Source: SYHX01 sp049317645
Lineage (GTDB): Bacteria > Bacteroidota > Bacteroidia > UBA7662
Reading direction: 5' to 3'
Assembly: GCA_049317645.1 (NCBI GenBank)
Contig: JBMOHV010000030.1
Span: forward strand, 1 to 22,741
Length of the DNA: 22,741 bases
A model generated the notes under the pieces. The model was given only the letters and a program-made list of their open reading frames with translations. It searched no databases and was not told where the DNA came from. Position numbers and translations under genes: made by a program. Shown here in pieces: positions 14,818 to 22,192 of this stretch (the stretch's first letter is position 1; every line of letters begins with the position of its first letter).

Positions 14818-15971
14818 ACGATTCCTTCGTCCGCAAGGACTGCCTCGGCAAAGGGACGCCAGCCGTAGAGGCTTGCTAGTTTTTGGACCGAATCCCGGTA
14901 GCTCGATCGATTCGGATGGGTACAAAAGCGCTGCAATGCAGCCGCCAATTCCCCCACCTCGGGATTGCACAATTCGCCGGCCCCTTTCCCCTCCAATTCC
15001 TCGGCCAAACCACCCACCCTTGTCACGACCATGGGGACCCCAAAATGCAAGGCCGCTTGGGTAACACCGCTTTGGGTGGCGTGACGGTACGGAAGGACCA
15101 AGGCCTCGGCAACCCCAAAGTAGGCAGCAACGCGTTGATCCGGAACAAAGGTCGGGTGCAAGATCACCCGGTCCTGCAGGCCCAGCTCCTCCAAGAGGCG
15201 ACGGTACGGCTCGATGGGCTCGTAAAATTCCCCCGCAACCACCAAAGACCAAGAACGGCCCTCGGGAAGATTCCAAAACCCAAATTCGGGGCTGACCAAG
15301 GCCCTCAAGAGCAGGTCCAGACCTTTGTAAGGCCTGACCAAACCAAAAAACAAGAAATAGGAACCTTCAGGCGACAAACCCAAAACCTGACAAGCCGCTG
15401 ATCGGTCCATCAAGGGGCCAAAGTGATCGTAAACGGGGTGGTGCAAAACCTGTACAGGGCCTTTGAAGCCCAGGGCCAAGGCCTCCCCCGCCACCGATTT
15501 CGAAAGGGTCACGACCCGGTCGGCGGCGCCCAAGACCCAGCGGTTGAGGGGTCCCGTTCCTGGAACTTTTTCGTGGGGTTTTAGGTTATCGGCCAAAAGA
15601 ACCACCGGAGCCTTGAGGCCGGCATGCCGCGCGATGCGGGTCAAAAAGCCCAGGGCGGGGGCCATGAACGGTGTCCAGTATCGGAGGAGCACCAGGTCCG
15701 GTTTTTGGGCCGCCAGCCATCGCCCCGAGCGCCACCAACTCAGGGGGCCTACCGAATGAAGCAAGCGATGCGATTCGAGGTGGTCTGGAGCCGGTTCATC
15801 GGTGAACTGCGTTGTTCCCGGAAACAACCACGACGGGTATTGGACCGAATAATTCAGGACCGTGACTCGATGCCCCATGGCCTGCCACTCTTGGACCAAT
15901 CGCTGATTAAAGCTGGTCATGCCCCCGGGTCGAAAGGGCCAAACCGGACCAACCAGAACGATGTGCTTCAA
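14814..15971 (-). CDS. Glycosyltransferase, GT4/GT-B type
   Basis: 385 residues. The N-terminal half opens with VGPVWPFRPGGMTSFNQRLV, the glycine-rich acceptor loop of GT-B enzymes. The C-terminal half has LFFGLVRPYKGLDLLLRAL, VVAGEF, VILHPTFVPDQRVAAYF and LVLPYRHATQSGVTQAALHFG followed by a GVPMVVTRVGGLAEEL type ending. The usual EX7E glutamates of GT4 are replaced (ATQSGVTQ), as in a GT4 subgroup I have seen in Bacteroidota. It would add a sugar to a lipid or glycan acceptor at the inner face of the membrane; donor and acceptor are unknown. It starts inside the GT2 stop (ATGA, 4-bp overlap), so the two are translationally coupled. It is the last gene of the long minus-strand run. Confidence 0.88.
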   Translation of the reverse strand: MKHIVLVGPVWPFRPGGMTSFNQRLVQEWQAMGHRVTVLNYSVQYPSWLFPGTTQFTDEPAPDHLESHRLLHSVGPLSWWRSGRWLAAQKPDLVLLRYWTPFMAPALGFLTRIARHAGLKAPVVLLADNLKPHEKVPGTGPLNRWVLGAADRVVTLSKSVAGEALALGFKGPVQVLHHPVYDHFGPLMDRSAACQVLGLSPEGSYFLFFGLVRPYKGLDLLLRALVSPEFGFWNLPEGRSWSLVVAGEFYEPIEPYRRLLEELGLQDRVILHPTFVPDQRVAAYFGVAEALVLPYRHATQSGVTQAALHFGVPMVVTRVGGLAEELEGKGAGELCNPEVGELAAALQRFCTHPNRSSYRDSVQKLASLYGWRPFAEAVLADEGIV

Positions 15972-16921
15972 TCCAGGACGGCTTGGACCAGGTAACGGTT
16001 GCGGTCGGGGTTGTTACGGGCCACCAATTCGGCCAAAAATCCGGTACAAAACAAGAGCGCACCCAACAAGACCAAGGTCAAGGACAAATAAAACAAAGGC
16101 TGATCGGTCACATCCCGGTGCGGGATCTCCATCGAAATCAAGTAAAGTTTTCGGAAAATCAACCAAGCCGTGGATACAGCCCCCATAACAAAAGACAAAC
16201 TACCCATGGTGCCAAAGAAATGCATGGGCTTGCGCCTGAATTTGGAGATAAAATAAATGGATAACAAATCCAGAAACCCATTCACAAATCGTTCCAGGCC
16301 AAATTTGGTTTGTCCGTATTTGCGGGGACGGTGCTGCACGACTTGTTCCTGGATTTTTTTGAAACCCGACCACTGCGCAATGACCGGAATGTACCGGTGC
16401 ATTTCTCCATAAACCTCGATGCTTTGAACCACCTGAAGCCGATAAGCTTTGAGACCACAATTAAAATCATGGAGATTTCGTACGCCGGACAAACGCCGGG
16501 TCGCTGCATTGAAGAGCTTGGTGGGCAGGGTCTTGGAAAGGGGGTCGTAGCGCTTTTTCTTCCAGCCGGACAAGAGGTCCAAGCCTTCGTCACGCATTCG
16601 CTTGAGCATACCCGGTATCTCGTCGGGGGAATCTTGCAAATCGGCGTCCATCGTAAAAACAACCTGACCCGTCACCCGCTCAAAGCCCATTTGAAGGGCC
16701 GCCGATTTGCCGTAATTGCGCTGAAAACGAAGGCCTTTAACCCTTTGATTTTCAAGCCGAAGTGCCTCGATGACTTCCCAGCTCCCATCGCTACTCCCGT
16801 CGTCGATGTACCAGATTTCGTAATCCAAGGATTCAGCCTCGAGGACCGACACCAACCAGGCGTTGAGCTCGGGCAGGGATTCGGCCTCGTTGAGTAACGG
16901 AATAACAATAGAAACATCCAT
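15968..16921 (-). CDS. Membrane GT2 glycosyltransferase (DPM1/GtrB/ArnC-like)
   Basis: 317 residues. The GT-A domain (1-230) shows VSIVIPLLNEAESL, YIDDGSSDGS (39-47), RNYGKSAALQMGF, the DXD-type DADLQD (92-97), FNCGLKAYR, HRYIPV and RPRKYGQTKFG. Two C-terminal membrane segments follow (~234-260 and ~276-300). This is the layout of enzymes that move a sugar from a nucleotide donor to polyprenyl phosphate (dolichol-P-mannose synthase, GtrB, ArnC). Its product would supply membrane-side glycosylation of envelope or secreted glycans. It is the sixth gene from the left-hand start of the operon, 5 bp after the DUF4199 gene, and overlaps the GT4 start. Confidence 0.93.
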   Translation of the reverse strand: MDVSIVIPLLNEAESLPELNAWLVSVLEAESLDYEIWYIDDGSSDGSWEVIEALRLENQRVKGLRFQRNYGKSAALQMGFERVTGQVVFTMDADLQDSPDEIPGMLKRMRDEGLDLLSGWKKKRYDPLSKTLPTKLFNAATRRLSGVRNLHDFNCGLKAYRLQVVQSIEVYGEMHRYIPVIAQWSGFKKIQEQVVQHRPRKYGQTKFGLERFVNGFLDLLSIYFISKFRRKPMHFFGTMGSLSFVMGAVSTAWLIFRKLYLISMEIPHRDVTDQPLFYLSLTLVLLGALLFCTGFLAELVARNNPDRNRYLVQAVLD

Positions 16922-16926
16922 ACCGC

Positions 16927-17478
16927 TTAGCTTGAGAGGGTATCCGATGAACTCGTAGCAAAAGGGTCTTCTTTGCGTCGTACAAAAAGACCCACAATCA
17001 AAGCAAAAAAGGCATTCATCAAGCCCGATAACAAAAAGGCGGAACCCAATGAACGAAAATCTTGTTGGAAGCTGCGTTTTTCGAAGGACTCCATCGCTTT
17101 GGCGGAATCCTCTTCGCTCATCCCAAAGGACTCAAAACTTTCTTCCATTTTGACCACCATGATTTCTTTGACACGCTCATGCAATTCAGGGTCCACCCAA
17201 TTGTAAAGCACCCCGGTAAAGGCAATCCCCAACAAACTGCCCACCATCCCCGTCAGGAGGCCCTGTACCACGGCGCGTCCGTAGGGGTAGCCTCCGGAAA
17301 AACCCTTACGGTCTTCGACACAGGCCATGAACATGGCCGCAAAAACCAACCCAATGGATATCATGGAATTCCAACCCGAAACCAGCCAGGTCAAATCGAC
17401 CATATAGGCGATTAACATGGACAGAATGCTGACTACGCCCAACAAAAGGCCAAAACGAAATACGACGGCTTGATTCAT
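16927..17478 (-). CDS. DUF4199 family membrane protein
   Basis: 183 residues from the ATG at 17478. I prefer this to an in-frame ATG at 17517, which would overlap the previous gene and put polar residues (MPFIFVHRTNQVF) ahead of the membrane segment. Membrane segments lie at roughly 7-27, 32-52, 72-92 and 147-167. Between the third and fourth is a charged amphipathic stretch (VKEIMVVKMEESFESFGMSE), typical of DUF4199, followed by an RRKEDPF tail. DUF4199 is a Bacteroidota family without known function. It sits 10 bp after a shorter relative. Confidence 0.82.
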   Translation of the reverse strand: MNQAVVFRFGLLLGVVSILSMLIAYMVDLTWLVSGWNSMISIGLVFAAMFMACVEDRKGFSGGYPYGRAVVQGLLTGMVGSLLGIAFTGVLYNWVDPELHERVKEIMVVKMEESFESFGMSEEDSAKAMESFEKRSFQQDFRSLGSAFLLSGLMNAFFALIVGLFVRRKEDPFATSSSDTLSS

Positions 17479-17488
17479 AAATACTTGG

Positions 17489-17992
17489 TTAGTGCGATGT
17501 ACGAAAATAAACGGCAACCCAGCCCCCGACCAACAAATGCCAAACCCATCGAAAAAAACTTAATCGCAGGGCCAAGGTCGCGGGGGTTTGGTTTTTGATT
17601 TGATCCTGAAGCTTTGCCAGGGTACCGGGCGAATAATTGGTTTCGAGCAAACCCGAAGCCATGCCTAAATTTTGCAATTGATCGGCCAGGTAGTCGTTCC
17701 AAAAAACAGGGCTCAAGGTCCCCAACAGCCATACAACCAGCCCAAAGGAAAGGGCCGCAACCAAGCCAGACCCTGCGCTAAAAAGGAGCCCGTGGGTTAC
17801 TTTGAGATCGCCCGCCTGCACCTTGTATTTGAGGTTACGAACGCCTGCAATCAGCCAAGCCAGGGTAACCACCCCCAACAGCAGTCGAAACTGGCCGAGA
17901 GGATGAACCGGCGAGAAAAAATAAACCGCCGCCGAAACCAAGACAGCGGTCAGGGTATTCCCCAATCCTGTATAGATGAGAAGGCGTTTCAT
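17489..17992 (-). CDS. DUF4199-like membrane protein
   Basis: 167 residues. Membrane segments at ~5-25, ~34-50, ~70-92 and ~145-163, in the same order as the following DUF4199 gene. The soluble loop between segments three and four (DYLADQLQNLGMASGLLETN, ~100-119) also corresponds, including a stretch on methionine-glycine. It looks like a tandem, diverged copy. Function unknown. Start at 17992, 1 bp after the stop of the upstream gene. Confidence 0.75.
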   Translation of the reverse strand: MKRLLIYTGLGNTLTAVLVSAAVYFFSPVHPLGQFRLLLGVVTLAWLIAGVRNLKYKVQAGDLKVTHGLLFSAGSGLVAALSFGLVVWLLGTLSPVFWNDYLADQLQNLGMASGLLETNYSPGTLAKLQDQIKNQTPATLALRLSFFRWVWHLLVGGWVAVYFRTSH

Positions 17993-17993
17993 T

Positions 17994-18791
17994 TCAAAAC
18001 TGAGACCATTCGGGGTTCAAATCGGCCAATCGTTGGAGTTGGGGGGTCGAAGCGTCCATTGCATACGCCTGGACACAGGCCAACAGGGGCATAAAATCGG
18101 AGAGATCCTCCGTGGAACCCCAAACCTCCCGCAACCAGGCTTGGTCGGTGGAATCCTGCCGCAAAAAGACAAAAAGTCCGGTAAAAACGGGTTCTATCGC
18201 CGATTCCGGGGCCATGGCCCTGCATTCTGCCAACATTTCCGACCATGGCTCATGCACCAGGTCTCTGGAGGCGAGAACCTCCTCGTAGGCCATGAGGTGA
18301 TCCTGGTCCTCCAATTCTGGACTCACCACAAAGGAGTCCACAAAATCATCCATTCCCGGAGCAACACCCTCTTCCCTGCATTCATCAACATAATGAAGCA
18401 GATGCAAAAGATCCGTGCCCAACCCGGCGCATGCGTTTTCGAATTGGTCCCAAGCCGAGTCATCCCAACTTTGTTCAGCCCCTTCGTCACTCAAAAGCGA
18501 CAAAATATAGAGATCCACCAAAAAGTCACCGGCCGATCCCACCAACCAAGAGGAGGCCTTGGCATCGTCCAGGTAGGCCTGGATTTGGGCAAGGTCCTCG
18601 ACGGCCCTGGTCAGACCAGGGGCCTTCGGTAGAACCAATCCCCGGATTTGCTGCAAGCGTTCCTTCCAAACCGGATCTGGCTGGAGGCTCGTGAGCCCTT
18701 CCATCGCCTGACCTTCTTGGTGTTGATGGCATAGCCAGCAGCCCAGAACCAATCCTCGAAGAGCCGCTTCGACGGTCGTAGTTGATTTCAT
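17994..18791 (-). CDS. Hypothetical protein, acidic, helix-rich (265 aa)
   Basis: I do not recognise the family. The sequence is acidic and rich in Leu, Ala, Asp, Glu and Trp, with patterns of amphipathic helices throughout and no clear membrane segment. The N-terminus has LVLGCWLCHQHQEG: Cys18-Trp-Leu-Cys21-His22 formally matches the haem c motif CXXCH, but the preceding hydrophobic stretch (~9-21) is too short for a confident signal peptide. A lipobox reading (VLGC) is also possible but poor. In some Bacteroidota operons of this layout a small DUF4296 lipoprotein occupies this position; this protein is about twice that length. It starts 9 bp after the dihydroorotase-like stop and ends 1 bp before the next start, so it is very likely cotranscribed. 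Confidence 0.7.
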   Translation of the reverse strand: MKSTTTVEAALRGLVLGCWLCHQHQEGQAMEGLTSLQPDPVWKERLQQIRGLVLPKAPGLTRAVEDLAQIQAYLDDAKASSWLVGSAGDFLVDLYILSLLSDEGAEQSWDDSAWDQFENACAGLGTDLLHLLHYVDECREEGVAPGMDDFVDSFVVSPELEDQDHLMAYEEVLASRDLVHEPWSEMLAECRAMAPESAIEPVFTGLFVFLRQDSTDQAWLREVWGSTEDLSDFMPLLACVQAYAMDASTPQLQRLADLNPEWSQF

Positions 18792-18800
18792 TGGTTTTAA

Positions 18801-20135
18801 TTAAAGTTCGGAGGCGACCAAGGTTCGACCTGGGCCGACCACCGCCAGCAAAGTTCCCCTAAAGTGCGCATTATGGTAGGCTTGGGCCACCCCCTGGCTG
18901 TAGCGTGGGGCTGCCTTGGAAGCAGCCGCTCCCGATGTATAGCCGGGGTCAAAAACCACCCACCCGTTGGGCTGACCCTTGTCCATGGAGTCCAAAACCT
19001 GCGCATGGATTCCCAAAATTCGTTCAGGGCCTTCGGTCAGTGCATGGACGACGCGGGATACCCAACGCGTGCGATGACGGGCATCCAACAACGAACCGGA
19101 TTCCAATGCGGCCAAAAAGGCATGTTGAATCCCGGCCTGTCCAAAGGCAGCTGCCGGAAACTCCACGTCCTTGGATTCGAAATCACCGGGTTGATGATCC
19201 GAACAAATGACCGCAATGGTCCCATCCAAGATGCCTTCCATCAGGGCTGCGCGGTCGGTGGAACTGCGCAAAGGAGGAAAAACTTTGAAATCCGTTCGAA
19301 ATCCTTCGACATCCTCCTGGGTGGAAGCCAAGTGATGGGCTGCCACGCCGCAACTCAGTCGAAGACCCTGGGCCAAGGCCTGACGAACCTTTTCAACGGA
19401 TTCGGCACTGGAAATTTTGGAAAAATGAAGGTGGGCGGGGCCTTTGAGATAAGCCAACAGCGCCAGGTCTCGATCGATGGCCATGGTCTCGGCCACTACG
19501 GGCCATCCCGTCAAGCCCCATTGGACCGATTGCATGCTCTCGTGAACCTGGGCTCCTAGTCCCAAAGCCGGCTCGCAGGGTACAACCATCAATGGCAGTC
19601 CAGTCATTCCCCCGTATTGCAACAGACGGAGCATGGTCCCGGCATCGGGGATGGCTTTGTTGGCATTCGAAAAAGCCGAAGCGCCGTGGTGTTTCAAATC
19701 CAACATATCGCTACAGGCTTCCCCGGACAATCCTTCGGTTAAGGCCGCGGCAATGCAAACCTCAACGGGCAGACCCCTGGCCTGAAGACGCAAGGCGGTC
19801 ACCTCCCCTCCGCTTTGGAGGACGGGTCGGGTATCGGGTTGCAACAAAACCCGGGTAAAGCCTCCGGCCAAGGCCGCCAGGCTTCCACTTTCCAAGGTTT
19901 CACGGTTTTCATAACCGGGGGATCCAAAATCAGCGTAGAGATCCGTAAAACCTCGGGACAAATGCAAGTCCTTGGATTGGATCACCAAGGCACCGGGGGC
20001 TTTCAAGCCGGACCCAACCTTGGTGAGAACGCCATCCTCGATCAAAAAATCAGCTCGCTCACCCTTCGGTGCTTTGGACCGCAGGTGAGCAGGCAGAGGG
20101 CCGTGGAATCGGGCTTGTTGTAGGAGAATTTTCAT
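18801..20135 (-). CDS. Dihydroorotase-like protein, probably catalytically inactive
   Basis: 444 residues from the ATG at 20135, chosen over a GTG at 20147 because ATGA overlaps the upstream stop by 4 bp. The overall amidohydrolase/dihydroorotase pattern is clear: SRGFTDLYADFGSPGYENRE, SGSLAALAGGFTRVLLQPDT, AAHHLASTQEDV, FKVFPPLR, ICSDHQPGDFESKDVEF and GIQHAF. In true dihydroorotases the first motif is DxHxH; here it is Asp65-Leu-Tyr67-Ala-Asp69, so both metal-binding histidines are lost. AAHH and SDH remain. A bacterial pseudo-dihydroorotase (PyrC') can act as a structural partner of aspartate transcarbamoylase, which is one possible role. Another is a role tied to its envelope-gene neighbours. 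Databases will usually label this dihydroorotase; the missing HxH argues against activity. Confidence 0.88.
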   Translation of the reverse strand: MKILLQQARFHGPLPAHLRSKAPKGERADFLIEDGVLTKVGSGLKAPGALVIQSKDLHLSRGFTDLYADFGSPGYENRETLESGSLAALAGGFTRVLLQPDTRPVLQSGGEVTALRLQARGLPVEVCIAAALTEGLSGEACSDMLDLKHHGASAFSNANKAIPDAGTMLRLLQYGGMTGLPLMVVPCEPALGLGAQVHESMQSVQWGLTGWPVVAETMAIDRDLALLAYLKGPAHLHFSKISSAESVEKVRQALAQGLRLSCGVAAHHLASTQEDVEGFRTDFKVFPPLRSSTDRAALMEGILDGTIAVICSDHQPGDFESKDVEFPAAAFGQAGIQHAFLAALESGSLLDARHRTRWVSRVVHALTEGPERILGIHAQVLDSMDKGQPNGWVVFDPGYTSGAAASKAAPRYSQGVAQAYHNAHFRGTLLAVVGPGRTLVASEL

Positions 20136-22186
20136 GCTTTGCGCCACCCAAGCAGCGCTGCTTCAAAGGCCAAAAATACCAAGCAAGCCCCGATTAACCA
20201 CCGGGTCAACGAAGACTCTGCCTCGTAAAATCCATTCCAAGGGCTCAAGGTCTTCCCCAAGGCGACGGTCCCCCTGGAGGCATCGGGATAGAATTGCTGC
20301 AATTCGTCCTCGCTCATCCCCCGGAGATCGGATTCCATGGGTTCACGGTTGAGGGCAAACCAAGGACCTGGCGGCTGAACGGAACCAGGATCCAAACGAT
20401 AAAATCCAGGCTTGGCCTGTTCCATCGAAGGCCGTAGCAAGCAGCGTCCGTTAACCACCCGGACCAAAGGCCGCCAGACTTCTGGATCCAGACCGCTTGA
20501 ATCCATCGCCCTCAATTTCCATTCTCCTGGCTCGTTCCAAGTGGCTGGAAGAGGCAAGGACCATTCCCGGTCTCCGCCAAGGGTCCCGGTATAGGAAGGG
20601 GCCTTGAGCGAAGCCATGGCCAAGCGATACCAGATCGGGACAAAGAGATCGTGTCGAACCAAATCAGACCACTCATCGGTCAGCGGGGCGCTAAATCGGT
20701 ATTGAATGCCTTCCCCTTGGTTGACCTGCAACAACAGAGGATCGCCGTTGTTCAGGGCCAAAAGGACCCGATCGCCTGCTTGTGGTTTTTCGACAAGGTA
20801 CCCGCGAACCCCTGGCAGGGTTTCGGGCCTGGGTCTTCGGGTCAGAGCCTGACCCAGAAAATCGGCCGATGCCTCAATGCCCTGAACCCGGAACGAACCC
20901 TTTAAAACAGAAGGTTCTGCGACTGGCATTTCCCAATTTCGAGAAGGCCATGCTCCGATTTTTCCTGAAAGCGAAGCGGGTAGCAGAACGACCGTTCCAC
21001 CCCGCTGAACCCATTCCTTGACTTGAGCCAACGCCATGGCCTGCCCCTCCTCGCGCCATGCCTCCACAACCAGCAAATCCACCGAATCCAGATCCGGAAT
21101 CGACCTGCTCATAACATGGCATATCTCCGATTGAACCAAGGTATCCGTGGCCCAAACCGATTGCACAAAGGGGTTCGGCTTCCCATTCACAAGGTGAAGA
21201 ACCCGGATGGTCCGATGCATGGGCAGACTAACAAAAAAAGTATTATCCGCAGGGTAACCAGGATCGTTCAGGCTCAAGGTTACCAGGCCGGCCTCAGCAG
21301 GTCCTGGCACAAAATCAAAGGTATCCAATCGCAGGTCCAGGCCCTGATCACGCAGGCTCATCAGGCTTTTGCGTTGATTCAGCCAACGAAGCTCGGCCTG
21401 CAAAAGCAAACCGCCAGGCCATTCGCCAAAAAATCGGGTGCGGAACACCAAACGATTCCGCATTCCTGGTCGGACTGTTGATTCGATGAGCCAGGCCGAA
21501 TCAATCACTGCGTTAAAAAATGACCGATGGACCACCGGTCGCAAATGCACCTTGAAACCAGTGGCTGGCTCCGAAAAAGACATTTGATTTTTTTGAAAAT
21601 CCGAAAAAATCCAGGTTTGAATTTGACTCATCCCGGCGGTGCCCTCCTGCTCCATTCGACGACGGAATTGATCCCGCACCGCGCTAGCACTCCGTCGCTG
21701 TTCCACCACTTGAACCCTGTCCAGCCATTCGGTCATCCGATGAGCAGGCAACCAACCGCTAGGCAACGGGGCCCGGTCGTTGGTGATCAATGCAAATTGG
21801 GCATCCTTGGGACTCTTTTCTAGCAAGTTTCGAACCGACTGTTTGGCCAATTCCAGGAGCAAACCTTCATCGCCCTCCATCTGCATGCTGGGGCTGTTAT
21901 CCAAATAAATCAAGTGCTTTTGACCGGAACCGGATGAACCGGCGGTATCGCCCCAACGGGGTTCGGCGAATGCTAGCACCATTGCCAAAATCGCCAGCAA
22001 ACGAAGGATGAGCAACAAGACCCTCAAAAGCCTCTCCCGACGACGGACCGGGATTTGTTGCTGCAATAGCCAGTCAAGCCGGGTAAACCAAGCTTTTTGG
22101 CGCAAGCGAAAGCCAAAAAAATGGATGTACAGGGGGACAAGCCAAAGGGTCAGCCCCCACAATGCCGACGGTTGACCCAGTACCAT
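20132..22186 (-). CDS. BatA N-terminal domain / vWA membrane protein
   Basis: 684 residues. The N-terminus (LWGLTLWLVPLYIHFFGFR, then a basic RRRERLLR and a second hydrophobic segment ~52-74) is the aerotolerance-regulator BatA N-terminal domain, giving two membrane segments. A von Willebrand A domain follows with the MIDAS start LIYLDNSPSMQ (Asp96, Ser98, Ser100). The long middle (~215-640) is probably periplasmic with beta-rich segments and a ThuA/gatase-like strand (VRVLHLVNGK type). A C-terminal membrane segment lies at ~660-680. Bat-type proteins are membrane vWA scaffolds linked to stress tolerance or MoxR chaperones, but no MoxR gene is in view. It starts 6 bp after the SPOR gene and its stop overlaps the dihydroorotase-like start. 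Confidence 0.87.
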   Translation of the reverse strand: MVLGQPSALWGLTLWLVPLYIHFFGFRLRQKAWFTRLDWLLQQQIPVRRRERLLRVLLLILRLLAILAMVLAFAEPRWGDTAGSSGSGQKHLIYLDNSPSMQMEGDEGLLLELAKQSVRNLLEKSPKDAQFALITNDRAPLPSGWLPAHRMTEWLDRVQVVEQRRSASAVRDQFRRRMEQEGTAGMSQIQTWIFSDFQKNQMSFSEPATGFKVHLRPVVHRSFFNAVIDSAWLIESTVRPGMRNRLVFRTRFFGEWPGGLLLQAELRWLNQRKSLMSLRDQGLDLRLDTFDFVPGPAEAGLVTLSLNDPGYPADNTFFVSLPMHRTIRVLHLVNGKPNPFVQSVWATDTLVQSEICHVMSRSIPDLDSVDLLVVEAWREEGQAMALAQVKEWVQRGGTVVLLPASLSGKIGAWPSRNWEMPVAEPSVLKGSFRVQGIEASADFLGQALTRRPRPETLPGVRGYLVEKPQAGDRVLLALNNGDPLLLQVNQGEGIQYRFSAPLTDEWSDLVRHDLFVPIWYRLAMASLKAPSYTGTLGGDREWSLPLPATWNEPGEWKLRAMDSSGLDPEVWRPLVRVVNGRCLLRPSMEQAKPGFYRLDPGSVQPPGPWFALNREPMESDLRGMSEDELQQFYPDASRGTVALGKTLSPWNGFYEAESSLTRWLIGACLVFLAFEAALLGWRKA

Positions 22187-22192
22187 GGGCGA

